This document shows positions 22,501 through 35,100 of a DNA stretch of 64,000 nucleotides, in pieces; positions within the stretch are counted from its first letter, which is position 1; each line of letters begins with the position of its first letter. A program made the translations under genes and the position numbers. The notes under the pieces were generated by a model. The model did not search any database. It had not been told where the DNA came from and saw only the letters and a list, made by a program, of their open reading frames with translations. This DNA is from Parus major (taxonomy: Eukaryota; Chordata; Aves; Passeriformes; Paridae), in contig NC_031768.1 of the NCBI RefSeq assembly GCF_001522545.3, positions 80,137,769-80,201,768 of the forward strand, given 5' to 3'.

Positions 22501-24371
22501 AGGAACAGAAACAAGGTTTTTGTTGCAGTCAGGTCTTCTGCATTCACTTTTCCTAATTTCCATCCACATTTTACTTTTCTAAATTGATACCTACTTCTTT
22601 CTAAAAATCCTTATTCATAGGTATGCTGTTCATATGGACTTGTTTTTTTATGCCTTATCCCCTCTTTTTCATTCCCAATTACAATTATAGTGTTGGCTCT
22701 CTAATACATTATCTAGAATCGAGTCTGGGTCATTCCAGTCAGTCTATCAAGTCTCATTTTCTGTGAAGAATTTTCTAGGGAGCTGATTTTTTCACCCACG
22801 AGTTGCATCTTGGTCACAATAACTTCTATCTTATGGTAAAACCACAACAGATATTTGGGATAATGTCATCCCTGCTGTAATTTGAGAGAGACAGCAGACT
22901 TGCATCAAGAATTAGTTTAGACCAGCCTAGATAAACAATGACTACAGGGATTATATTAAATGGAAAAAATATCTAAAGGTAGTGAAATACTATTAGAAAA
23001 GCAGGACACAAAAGAAATGTTTTGTGCTTCCCAAAACACAGTACAACATTCTCCCCATCTTAGTTCCTTGCCAAATAATGGGAACCCTATTTATTGAAAA
23101 TGACTGTATAATTTAAATGTCTTTCTTTTAAATTATTTAAATTTTTTTTTCAGTGAGACAAAAACAACAGCAAAGGACAGGGAGCTCTCATACAAAGACA
23201 TGTTTTTTATGTTTTAAAAGACAAGGAAAAAACAAGGGATATTATGGTCACAAAAATATATCTAGAAGGCACAATTTCAGAAATTTGTCAGCAGTCATGA
23301 CACAGAATTAAGTAACCTCAGAATTTCAGTTCCAAAAAATGCTGTTGTCTTGTGGGTCAAGAGTACAAATCCCTGAAAAGCCTGGTCACTTTTGAAACCA
23401 CTATAAACACATAAGGCAACTTTATAATTATTGACTGATTCTTGCACTCCTGATGGAAACAATGAGATCAACCACGCAAATAATGCCCCAAAGATTTCAT
23501 GCTTGAAAAGACAGAGAGAGAGAGACAGAAAGTTTCACTTTGCATTTGATTTTTCCACCCAACTTTGCAGGAGTTCATGGTTCGGACATATGGTGCAGTA
23601 TGTGCAATCAGTAAAGTGACAGCTATTCTTTCACCCTTGGGCAGCAAATGGAAACGTGGCTTGTTTATAAGCCAAATTCTAAAAATAACAAGTGTTTCTT
23701 TGAACATGGCAGAATAGTGTGACTCATGCATCATTCTGACATAAACATGACATCTGTTGCAGTCATTATGTCCAAATGCTGAAGTCAGATGCAGTTTGAC
23801 CATTTTTAAAACTACTTATCAATCTATCCAAATTATTTAAGCATCAGTAGAAAAAATAACAGCAATCTGGAGATCATTTCCCAAATATTGCATGTTGGTT
23901 TTATTAGGACCTTAAATCTAAGCTATTAATTCAGTCAGTGAAGTTATAAATATGGTAAAAATAGCCCACAATCACTCACTTCATGATGTTATATGAACTT
24001 ATATGCCTGGCCATCTTAATACTTATTTAAAGGTTCATGTACAGAATTTTGTGGGGCACCTATTGCTGCCATAAACTGACTACAGAGTAAGCAGCCTCTT
24101 TGCCTAACCTGTCCATCTCTAAAATGGAGGTGAGGATAATGCTTTCTATGTGGCCAATATCTTCCCTTCTAAGCAGGAGCTTTCACCATTAGCTTTCCAA
24201 AACCTACATCTCTAAGGTGGCTGTGAGCAGTTACAGCTAATTGCCCAAGATTGCTTTGTAGTGGATGGAAAGAGAGAGGTACTTTCAGGGACAGCTTTCT
24301 GGGCAAATGAGATGGATCACCTTCTTGGAAGGATCTCCAGATAACTATTAAATGTGTCCAGGTGAGTAATT
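19576..24371. other. Intergenic sequence, unassigned
   Basis: A 101-codon plus frame at 19608-19913 is Lys/Glu/Asn-rich and unrecognised. 19960-20250 is richer in G+C and may be an old repeat I cannot name. 20940-21330 is unique and AT-rich. A TA/CA microsatellite lies at 22341-22425. Nothing else is supported. Confidence 0.45.
22341..22425. repeat. Compound (CA)n/(TA)n microsatellite
   Basis: Alternating CACACA, TATATA and TATGTA blocks make an imperfect purine-pyrimidine alternating tract of about 85 bp. The end of a 69-codon frame (ICIYVYVCTHIY) is a translation of this tract. Confidence 0.93.
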
Positions 24372-24783
24372 TAGTAATTTATTTTTCAGCTACACTGAAA
24401 AGTTCAGTCAGCTCTGGCAGCCTGGGAGGATGAAGGCTGAAGCAGACTGGGGCAGGGGGAAGGGACTCCCCCTCACTCACAGGGAAGGAGATCCTTTCTG
24501 GTCTGGGAAACAAATGTGACAGATGTAGGGTCTGTCCAACACTGTTTTTCATTCGGTCAGCATTTTGCATATAAATCACCCTCTTTGTACACTTCTGTTA
24601 TTGATATTGTTGCTCTTACTGTTTCTTCTCTTAGCTCATTGCTGTTTCCAGTAAATTGTTCTTGTCTCAACCTGATCTCTGCCTTTTGTGTCTCCAGCTG
24701 GAAGGCAGGTAGGGGAGCAGCTTGAGAATTGCTTTGTAGTGGGATTTTTAAATAGAAGAATACCCTTCCTAAACCATGAAACC
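24372..24783 (+). mobile_element. Probable ERV LTR, second family
   Basis: The 3' half has the layout of a retroviral LTR: TATA-like CATATAAAT at 24568-24576, then CTTCTGTTATTGATATTGTT, GCTCTTACTGTTTC, GCTGTTTCCAGTAAATTGTT with AGTAAA at 24650-24655 as a variant poly(A) signal, CAACCTGATCTCTGCC and GTAGGGGAGCAG. These match from memory the R/U5 region of passerine ERV2/ERVK-like LTRs. The 5' half is less certain and both borders are approximate; a CTAAACCATGA segment near 24770 may be the right terminus. No internal retroviral sequence is adjacent. Confidence 0.6.
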
Positions 24784-27700
24784 ATGTCCCACTGAAAAAA
24801 ATATAGATGAACTAAGCAGAGTAGGTTTTATTATTGCACCAACAAGATTGTTACTACCGAGTTGTTTTTACCAGTTCCACTTCTTATAACATTGCCTGAG
24901 CTGTGTGGTCATGTCAAATTTTTTTTCATAAATAATTTATTTTTATTTTTTTTTTTAGCAAACTTTCTATTTTTGCAAGTGGGATTTGAAAGGTGGGTCA
25001 AAGCCCATGAAATTAGATTAACTACAAAGTAATTTAGGGAAATGTGAAATGTACCTATAACAGCAATTGTTTTAATTTGGACTGAGCAGCTCAATGCAGC
25101 AATGAAGAGAAGCTCCAACACCCTCCTAGTGAACCACAGACATCAGCTGCTACCATAAAATAAGTACCAAGCACCCTGGGCTGGATGTTCCCTGTCAGCT
25201 CATTGCCAGGGTATCAGTGTCTTCTGCTGAGATCTCAGACATGTAAAATCAAGGTAAGAAGGAAAGAGTACCATGAAATGCAGGACTTTCAAGTGCAGGT
25301 GGAGCCTGAGGGGCAACTCTTGTGTTCCTCCCCAATGACAATACAGAAGTGTGCATCCTCTGTTGCAACTTTTATAAAAAATGGATGTGGGGAAGGTCAA
25401 CCTGAAACAGAAAGACTGAAATCTACTTTTTTCCTAAGAAGGACACATGTAGGAAAGCTGACTGTATTATGCACTGCACAGACCTCTTTTATGTGAGCTA
25501 CTATGCAAAATAATAGGATGGAGTTCTTCAAAGGACTCTCCAAGGTTTTCCAGAATTCTTGCAAAGGCCTTCTGAATTAACTTTAAGAATCTGTGAGATG
25601 AAAAAAACATTGAAAACAGGAAAAAACCTCTTAGGTTACAAAGCAGATCAAGAAATATTTTAGGAAAATAAAAATAAGCAGTCTCCTTTAGTTACATTAC
25701 CTACATACTGATCCTTATCAAATATTTCCTTCATATTGTTAAAGTGGCAACTAATTTTGTACTTAAGAGAGCAAACCACTTACCGTGGGATAATTCTGTG
25801 AAGTTCTCAAAGAGTCATATGACAAAATGATTTAGCTGGTATCTGTCTTTAACCAGCATCCATGCTGACATAAAACACCAACAGTGGTGTCTTGGGTAGC
25901 ACAGCATTTTTTCACTTAAATTTTGGCTACTGAGTTTATGGCAGGCAAAGACGCAAACCCCTCCCTCAACCAACTCTAGAGGTAACCTTCTGAAACCTGG
26001 ACATGAAGAAGAGCAGCTCTCAGTCCCATTCCCAGTTTTAGGAGCCAGACACTTTCAGAGAAATTTTTCACTGTAGAGGTGATGAAACAACAACCAAACA
26101 AAAAAAAATATAACATAACTAATAAATTCAACCTCAGAGAATAAAGGCACTTACACTCTTTCACACTACTGAATCTTAGTAAATTTTCCAGATTATGCCT
26201 TTCTTTGTTCTTTTTTGTAGGAAAATTAAAGTAGTTTCTTATTAAATCCATACTAGTTTTTGTGTCAGATGCACAGTTACTTTCATGACATCTAGTTCAC
26301 CAAGGTAAACATTATTTCCCTCATCTCCTGGAGTTTTCTGTCTGATGGAAATTGTGCAGCTGCATACTGGGGCTAGATTAGACATATTATAGAGTACAGT
26401 TATAGGAAAAATGGACTGCTAAAAGTTTCAGGTCAGAAAGATAAGGGAAGTAAGGAAGCAAGTGATGATCACTGGTGGTTTGGAGTGCAAGAGCACTGGG
26501 ATCCACAGGACACATCTATGTGGATCTGGGGTCCAGATCTAGGGCCTGAGTTCAACAAGAAGGGGGAAAACATAAGAACATATGGGCAATGAAATGTAAA
26601 AACTGCAGCCACTATAGACTTGCACTTCTTTCTGTTGTCTGAAGTGTCTCCAGGGACAGCATTTCATCTCTGCCATTATTTGTGTCGGGACTTTGTTCAC
26701 CTTATCTAAAATGTAAATAACCAGAAAGTGATCCTGAGAATGCTTGAGTCTGAGATGTTAATTGAGACAGTGAAATGAAATCTCATCTAATAACAATACA
26801 CAGGTAAGTGTCCTGTCCCCACACAGGGTCTTCTAACAAAAGGAAAGGGATCCTCTGTTCATCCTCTGCTCTTCTACAAACATTTACTGTTTTGTATTTT
26901 CTGACGCATAAACCCAGTGGGAATTTGGCACTAGGAAAAAAGTATTCTCATGTCCCATATTTGGAAAATGTCATATTCTTTCCAATCCTTTACATTTTAT
27001 CAAGCAACAATATTTTTTCATTTCCTTTATCTAATTTATAAAAGTAGTTGCTTAAAATAAAATTACTGGCATTGGTTTGCTTGCAACCCACTGTTAACAT
27101 GATTTGCTTTATTAGAAATGATTAGCACAAGTCCAATCGCTGCTCAGTAAGCAATAAAATCTAATTTATCACTTCAATAATACTCCTTTGCGGGATGCCG
27201 AACAGTAGGAAATTTTTAAATCGGGAGAAAAAGAACACATTTTTCTCATATAGATAATGAATGAAACTTTTGATGTCATTTCTGTAGAAAAGAAAAACAT
27301 TAAAATACACTTGAATTGGAGTGCAATTGTAAAGATTAAGTATCCCTGATGTCTTTTGTCTTTGACGATTATTGGTCTTTTAAGATTGCAGATATTGAAG
27401 GAAAGTGTTTCTGTTTTATTTATTGACCAACTACAAGGAGATATTTCATTCTATGAAAGCAGATCATCCAAATAATCTGAATATCAAAGTAAATATTGAA
27501 ATTTAAAATTAACCTTCTGTGCATTCATGTCTCATCTAGGAGCACCTCTTTTCTAATTTTTCTGACATGAGTATCTTGAGGTTCCATAAGGTTTATGATT
27601 TTTTCAGCAATGTAATTTAAAAATAGGAAATAAAAGGAAAGCAAGAAAGTTTTTGAACAGGTGCTGGAAATTATTGCCAGGAACACAAAAAATTCCAAGC

Positions 27701-27849
27701 TTCTTGCTTGCTACTTAAAGAGAAACTTGACTCTTACCTGAATCAGAAGAGGTCATAGTAAACAAGGCTTGGCTACTGTGTTAATCAGAATATAATTTTA
27801 ATTTCATGAAAAGCATTCAGAAACACTATATATTTTCATTCGTTTAGGA

Positions 27850-27904
27850 TTTATTTGAAGTGGACAGTTTTATTGCTACGAGTGTGCTGGTTTATTTGAA
27901 GTGG
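27850..27904. repeat. 14-bp direct repeat pair
   Basis: TTTATTTGAAGTGG occurs at 27850-27863 and 27891-27904, with 27 bp between. Identical copies in otherwise unique DNA. Confidence 0.95.
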
Positions 27905-29364
27905 TATCAGTCTCTCCTCATGGAATAAAGCACTTACCCTAGTATGCCTTGGTTCAATTTATTGATATTTTCATGCAGCCAAGCACTAGAAGAAGCAAAA
28001 TTTAACAGTTGCCAACATGTCACGTTTTTATCTCCTAAACCACATATCATCACTATCTGTCACCGTAATTGCCATCAAGTTTAAGATGGTAGTTTCTATA
28101 TAAAAGTTACTATATCTTTGATTTTTTTGCCTTCTGTCTTTCCCTGATTTTAAAAGGTGTATTGAGCTGCAGTTCATGCTCTGTGAGAAAGGGGCAAGGT
28201 AACATGAGAACTTTTAAATCTTCCTTCCCAAATGTATCAGGGTCTGTAATAAAGAAAAGAGCAAACAAGCTTTGCCCTTAAAGAGGATCTGAGGATGCAG
28301 GGGTTGCCTCTGAGAAGGCACTTGGGGAGAGAAGAATGAGGGATGCATAAACAGGGAGAGGGAAGAAAGGAAGGAAAGGAAAGAAGCTCTGCTCTTCTAA
28401 TCTTTCTTCTCCATTTTCTTCCATATCCTCTGCTCTGCTCCGAGGATGTCTTTCTGAACTTGAATATTATTTGGAAAAAAATCCAAAAAACATCAGATAA
28501 GAGGGAAATTTGGAACAGGTCAAGAAGTACCAGCTTAGTTTTATTAGGAACTAGACTTTGAGACAAACTGGTGGAAATGCTTCTCAGACCCAGACTGGGG
28601 AAGAGGATCAGGAAGAAATAATTGGGGTGAAGTGAACCCCTTTGGTGTGAAACTTCTGCCTAAATTAGAGAATCAAAAGCTTGAAGATAATAACAAAAAA
28701 CCTTCACTCCCACTGACTGTCCTTTGACAGGTTAACACCGTGCATTGCTACTTGGAATAGTGAAAAATTTGGTCCTTAACTTGAAATCCTTTGTCCTAAG
28801 AGCAAGATTTTAAAATAAAAATAAGTCTTCCCAGGAAATCCAGCCTTCTGCATAGCTTGGGGAATGGGTAGTGATTGTTCTTTGATGTTCAGTCTCTTGG
28901 AAGGCAACCTAGATCACATTTGTCCTTCCTCCTGCCTGTGGCATTCACTTCTAAGAGAGTTGGCATGCTTAAATTTTAGCTTTGAATTAAGAAGTTCAGT
29001 AAAGGAGCATTAAAATTTGTTCCAAATCTGACTTTGAAAGTCAGTGTTCAGCTTCAAAAGGAAATCTAGCTGCTCATGAACTCTGCTGAGCCAAAAGCTA
29101 GGCAGATGCTGAAAGAAGAACAAAGGCACTTTGGCATCTTTTTGTTTATATGGAGAGGGGAAAGAAGGAATCAAATAAGAAAGTGAAGAAGGGCTTGAAA
29201 CTTTAGGAGAAAAGATGAAAAAAATAATAAAAAAAGGGGGGAGAAAAGTGAGAGGAAAGAGAAGTGCTGTACAAAATGAGCTGCAAAACAACCATAATAA
29301 AAAAAAAAAGAATCTAAGAGGGTACCCTCAGGTGTCTCCTTTGAGGCACAATGTATCACACTGC

Positions 29365-29403
29365 CCTTCCCAGGAGTAACTTGGAAAGTTACTCCTGGGA
29401 AGG
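29365..29403. repeat. Perfect inverted repeat, 18-bp arms, 3-nt loop
   Basis: The arm CCTTCCCAGGAGTAACTT (29365-29382), loop GGA (29383-29385) and exact reverse complement of the arm (29386-29403) form a perfect hairpin. The next flanking pair (C/A) does not match. No transposon around it explains it. Confidence 0.98.
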
Positions 29404-31872
29404 AAAAACTTCATTTTTATGGAAGGCTTGAGTAAAGTGAGAGCCAAGTGAAGAATTTATTATTATTTTCTCTTATTCCTCAGACAGCTCTTGTCCTACT
29501 CTCCTCTTACTGCTGAAACATTGCATGATACTTTGTAAGAAGACTGGCTATTTATTGCTTCCCAAGGGGGTTGCTAACATTACTTTTAATCCAAAATACT
29601 TTGAATCACATACTCCTCACCCAGAAAACCACCTGTGCACCTTGCCTGCTCTCCAAATGTGCCATAAACTGGACGTGTTCTCCAAACCATGAGATGGACA
29701 CCTCACATTTTATAACAGCTTGCCCTTTGTGGGGGTCATCCTTCTGCTGACAGCAGGGAGCACTGCAGAACACTTCCTACAGCTGGAAACATATTAGTCT
29801 GTTCTGTGCTTCTGGGTTATTCCTGATGGATGTAACTAAGTGGATGTGTGTGAAGATATTTTGTAGTTGTGTATTTAATGGATGTTTATGCAGTTGGAAG
29901 AGATCAATGCAGTAAGTGTGTGATCTCAAAATACTCAAATCAGTAAATCATCCCAAACACTTTATCCCAGATAAAGATTATTCCAGCTGGGACATCACTT
30001 CTCAAATACTTGAATACTTACCTATCTCAAGATATTTTAGAGAAATACAGAACTAGTGCAGAATCAGGATTTTTCTTCCAAATTATCTCTGTGTAGTCTC
30101 ATCTCTTCTCCTCAACATAAAACAAGACCTAAAATTAAAATGGTGAAAGACTTGATGGTTACTAAAGTATCCGGTGTGGCACTGCCTGAGCCACTTCAAC
30201 CATGAAAGAAGCACATGGGTTGGAGATAGCACCCAACAAGCACAATAATATCACTTCTTGACCTAAATAGGTACTCAAATTCAGCATCCACTTTGTCAGT
30301 AATCTGTGTGGGTCAGCTTTAACTTGTGCTCCTGTTCCTCTTCCTGTACAGTGCAGGCACATTGTGAGCTGCATAGCATAGTATTAAATGCATCCTGTCT
30401 TGGGAACTATTTAGAAATACTCAGAAAAAACACTACAGAGGATTTTCAGACAGAAGTAGGTAATGCCCCTGTTTTGGCTCTACTGTAATTATCCAAGCCT
30501 CACTGCAGAAGTTGCCCCAAAGGACAAGGTGTAGCTAAATCACTGGAACATGAAGAAAATGAAAAATGGTGTCTCTCCTGACAGTGAAAATGAAAGAGAG
30601 AAGAGCATTCTCAGGGGAACAGGGTGTTGAAGAAGGTTTAGGAGCAAGTAGAATTAGTGACAAATAACACTCCCACACTCATCCACCACAGACCATGGGC
30701 AGCGCTGGAAACAACAGAAGCATCAGTATGCAGTGTGAGATGACAGGTGATCACCCTGTGAGACAATGGTCAAATCGGTTTCTACCATAATGTGACAAGA
30801 AAAAAGAGATATGCAATGGAAAATAACTACAGAAAATCGCCTACCCATGCACAAAATACATCATGATTGTTTTTTTTACTTTTAAAACTTTTGTGAAAAA
30901 AATGTTTATTTAAATATTTTTATTGTCTCAGAAATTTCATTTTTTTTCATTTGGAGCAAAATTAAAACATAGATTTAACCACATTCTATGGTATTTCTTG
31001 GCAGTAGGCAGGTGAAAAGATTTCAAAATGAACATTTTGTAACTTCAGCTATGTCATACTTAAATGTGAAATCTATAAGTAATTAAATATGGGAATTTCT
31101 GTATTAAAAATTGTGACAATGGTAGCTATGGAAAAATTAAAGTCAGGAAGTTTTTCTTTCTTTAACAAAATAGAGTATTAAAACATGATTATGTTTTGCA
31201 GTACAGAATGACTGAAATGTAATTATCTTCTATGAACCTTTCAAATAGCTGCTTTCATACTTCATCCCAGTACTTTTCCATTTTGTTATTTTTTATACTA
31301 CCACATTAATGGAGCTTCAATTATTTTTAATCATCATCATCATCTGAATAATTTACCTAAAATCTTTCAGTCTTCTTTTCCTGTTCAGATTATTTATAAA
31401 GGGTGTGCAAATGCCTTGGGAATTGAAGAAATACATTATGTGCTAAAAGCTAAGCACAAATGTCTTCTAACTGTGTGTATATAAACAACAATTACAGAAA
31501 CGTGAGGAAATATGTTCCTCAAGCAATTCATTCACAGGGATCTTCTACCTTCCAAACAATAAAACAAGTGAAAACAAACTAGGGCTGTATATCTTTTTTG
31601 CTCATTTTCACTCTTGCATACATTACTCAGAGGACTGAATACCTGGTTTCTGTTTGCTGTTGCATAATGGCAGGGAAAAGACTTGGCACAAGGAACCCAC
31701 AGGACATGGAGGTGGCACATCATCCATACCTCCTCCTCTTCCCCAACATGGAAATCTCCCAGCAGTGCAATCCTCCTTTAATATTTCCCATTGGAAGATT
31801 CTGATAGAGTCAGGAATTGAGCAACAAAATTTTTGTGTTGCCAGGAGATGTGCTTTGCACTGTAGCACCATA

Positions 31873-32125
31873 TTTTCTTTCTTTTTCTCTTTCTTCCTTC
31901 CTTTCTTCCTTTCTTCCTTTCTTCCTTTCTTTCTTCCTTCTCCTTTCTTNNNNNNNNNNNNNNNNNNNNNNNNNNNNNNNNNNNNNNNNNNNNNNNNNNN
32001 NNNNNNNNNNNNNNNNNNNNNNNNNNTTCTTTTCTTTTCTTTTCTTTTCTTTTCTTTTCTTTTCTTTTCTTTTCTTTTCTTTTCTTTTCTTTTCTTTTCT
32101 TTTCTTTTCTTTTCTTTTCTTTCTT
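31873..32125. repeat. Long pyrimidine microsatellite (TTCC/TTTC then TTTTC)
   Basis: From 31873 to 31949 the plus strand is an imperfect TTTC/TTCC tract. After a gap it becomes a nearly pure TTTTC pentamer array (32027 to about 32122). The plus strand is almost free of purines across the whole tract. Frames of 117-225 codons translating as Lys/Glu/Arg or Phe/Ser/Leu runs are artefacts of this repeat. Confidence 0.98.
31950..32026. other. Assembly gap (77 N)
   Basis: A run of N inside the pyrimidine microsatellite, where the unit changes from tetramer to pentamer. The real length is probably unknown. Confidence 0.99.
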
Positions 32126-35100
32126 CTTTCATCATCAAGAAATGAATGTTGGTTTTTAAGTTCAGAATAAAACACATTGATTGCCAGCCTGCCAGTCTGG
32201 CATAGAGAAGTAAAAGTCTTTTTGGCTTCACCTTGCCCAGAAAGAGGAGATGGATCTCAAATATGGTGATGTCTGAAACATCACCTTGGCAATCGTTCAC
32301 AGGGAAATCAAAATTTCAGCTGGATTGTGTAATTCTGCAGACCTGATGGGAAAACACAGGCAGCTGTGGACACAGAAATCTCCCAGGATTTCAGAGCTCA
32401 CAGAGAGCTGTGAAATCACTGTGGAAGAGGTCTGACTCATGCTACCACATACTGGAGATATGCCACAGCCCACAGAGCCTAATACCTTCACTTCTAATTG
32501 GGTGCAAACATTTTCTGCACAAGAGAGGTGTAAAATTTGAGACTTGCAATAGATTCAGGGAAGAAAATATCCAAACCACCCTAGCAATGACAAATAATGG
32601 CCACAGTAGCCCACAAGGACATAATTTTATATATCAAGTCAAGAACTTTCTGTCAAAGCTGGCACAAAATGCAAGGGCCTGAGCAAGGCAGGAAAGGCAT
32701 GACAACATCAAACATACTTGTCGACTCTACCACAGGAGAGCAAAGCTCATTCCTTTAAATAATAGTATCAGGCCAGATAGTTCTCAAGCTTTATTTTGAA
32801 ATCCAGTAAACTTCTTGAAGCAAGGGAGCACATGGCAAGGAAACAGAAAAAATGCAGAAGTAAAAATATTCAATAATTATCCCCTTTGTGAGTTAAAAAA
32901 CACATTAAATATTTAAAAAAAAATATATAGTAAGATCTGTGAAGTTTCCACTGACCAAGAGAGAGTGACACATAAAGATCTTTATTATAAACAAGTCCCA
33001 GGCCTACTCAAACTACTGTATTTGGAAACTTCAACCTGTCTTGTCAGTGCCATCAATTTAAAATGAGTTATTACTGACAGCCCAGGTGAAGAACTCTTCT
33101 TTTATTTCCTAGCATAACTTCTACCTTTGCATTGATTACAATTCTGAGGGCAAGCACTAGCACAGACAGGAAACTGTAATGATAAATAATTACAAATTTC
33201 AAACTGAAGATTTAAAAAATCCCTATTAATTCAGTCTCAGAAGAAGTTATTAGATGAAGATAAAACATAACCCTCCAAGACAGTTATTCTGAAATTTGTC
33301 TGTTCACAGACATGATGAATGCAATGAGAACAGGCTTAGAAAATTTAATTTTAAGTCCACTGTTTTCAGAGTGTTTGAGAACTAGAAAGCTAACTTACAC
33401 TTAAGAGAGCTTCATTATAACTATGCTGTTGTAAAATGAAAATAATTTTACATTCTTTATCATATTGGATTTACATGTTGGAACAACCTGTCGGGATTAA
33501 TTCTGATTCAGAAATAGATGCATGATGCAAGATGTTTGAGAAAAAAAAAAAAAAAGTACTCTACATCTATTTGGCCATACATTTTCAATGCTCATCCTTC
33601 ATTACAAGAGTTCTGCTGTTGTTCTAACATACATTTTATTTATAAATAACCTACTGGAATTTCACATGTGCCACCACATTACATCTTATTAGAGTCAAAC
33701 AACTAGCAATAGTGAATGCCAGTCCCTGGAAGGGAAAAAGGCAGAAAATTGGAAATGACAGAAGAGATATTTCTGCCCATCTCTCTTTTTTCTCCCCTTC
33801 TCGGTAAAGTCACTGTGCTCATTAAACCTCTGTCTTACAGTAAGAAATATATAATATTAATGTTACAATTACTTCACATTATTAATAAATAGAGAATAGA
33901 AAAATCTTTTATGAATTCCCCATTGTGAGGATTTTTTTTTTGTTTTTTTCAGGTTCCTGATCAGGCTTCAAAATATCTTTTTTCTCGTCTGACAACATCT
34001 GTTTGACAATGACGGAAAGTTGTCCTTCAAGCTAATAAATCACACAACCACAAGCACAGGGAAAGAGCATGTGTTCTCTGTTAGATATTCCTAATCAGCA
34101 TGCCACTTCAAATAAGTTACTTTATGCAGCACAAAAATGACCTTGGATTATTACTTTGACTCATATTTTATGTTGTCAGCCTGCAGAATTTTAATTAGAA
34201 TTGAGAGTTCAGAAAATCACTATATTCAATCCATTGGCTTCTTACAACCCTGAAAATTATTGTAATTTTAGCAGTATTGGAACAGGAAGAGGGGATTTGA
34301 TGTATCCTTTTCAGGAATTTAGGTGCATGTTATTTATAATAGGCAGGGGGATACTTTTAATTAATTTTCCTCTCAAAGTATTCACTTCTGACTGGAGTCT
34401 TTAAGAATCTGAAAAGCGTTCTACAGCTGCAACTGAAAAAGCATAATGGCTACAGAATTAATAGGGCAAATGTTCTCTCCCTTTTCTGTCCACAGGTCTG
34501 AATGTGTAACTCCCAATCCTTCCTGGTTTAGGAGTCAAATCCGCATTTGGTTTATGATGCCATTTTGTAGAGGTTGGAAGGTAATGGCTGAATCCTTTCT
34601 TCCTTGATATGACTGTTTTCAATCTTACAAAATGTTACAATGAGCAATCCCAGTAAACTCCTATCCCCTCAGATGGAAGTTGGTGTGAGTTTTACACATG
34701 ATGAGTTCTTTTATGTCTTCCAGTACATTCCACAGGAATTCAAGCATTATTATCAGAGCAGTTATGCTGCTAGTCCAAAATTCTGTGCTTGACAAAGACT
34801 GTGGCAGACTGTGGTAAGAAACCCTGCTGGCAGCCAGCAGTGGAGAATATGCACCAGGGACTCTGACCTCTGAAAAATTAAAAATCGAGACATGCCTCAT
34901 TAGTATCCCATGCTTATTCCAACTTTGTCTCTTCCCTGCATAAACCCTGCAAGGAGTAAGCCTGCCCTTCTCAAAGCTTCCTTTAAAAAGCATGATCTTC
35001 TTGTTGTCCATTACAATAATTTTGAATAACCCTGAAAAAGATGAGGTTTTATTTTTAAAAAAACACCTTACCCTTCTCTGACTTTTATCATCAGCAATAT

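Larger units (their letters stand above)
24784..31872. other. Long intergenic stretch without recognisable transposons
   Basis: No gene, RNA or transposon recognised. Contents: T-rich tract near 24919-24957; unique AT-rich sequence 27060-27420 containing several CpGs; 14-bp direct repeats at 27850 and 27891; a perfect hairpin at 29365-29403 (separate entries); a short TCA repeat near 31331-31345. Open frames here are 111 codons or fewer and unrecognised. Confidence 0.5.

Noticed and set aside
31623..32300. 225-codon Lys/Glu/Arg-rich minus-strand frame
   Set aside because: Translation of the pyrimidine microsatellite and an N gap.
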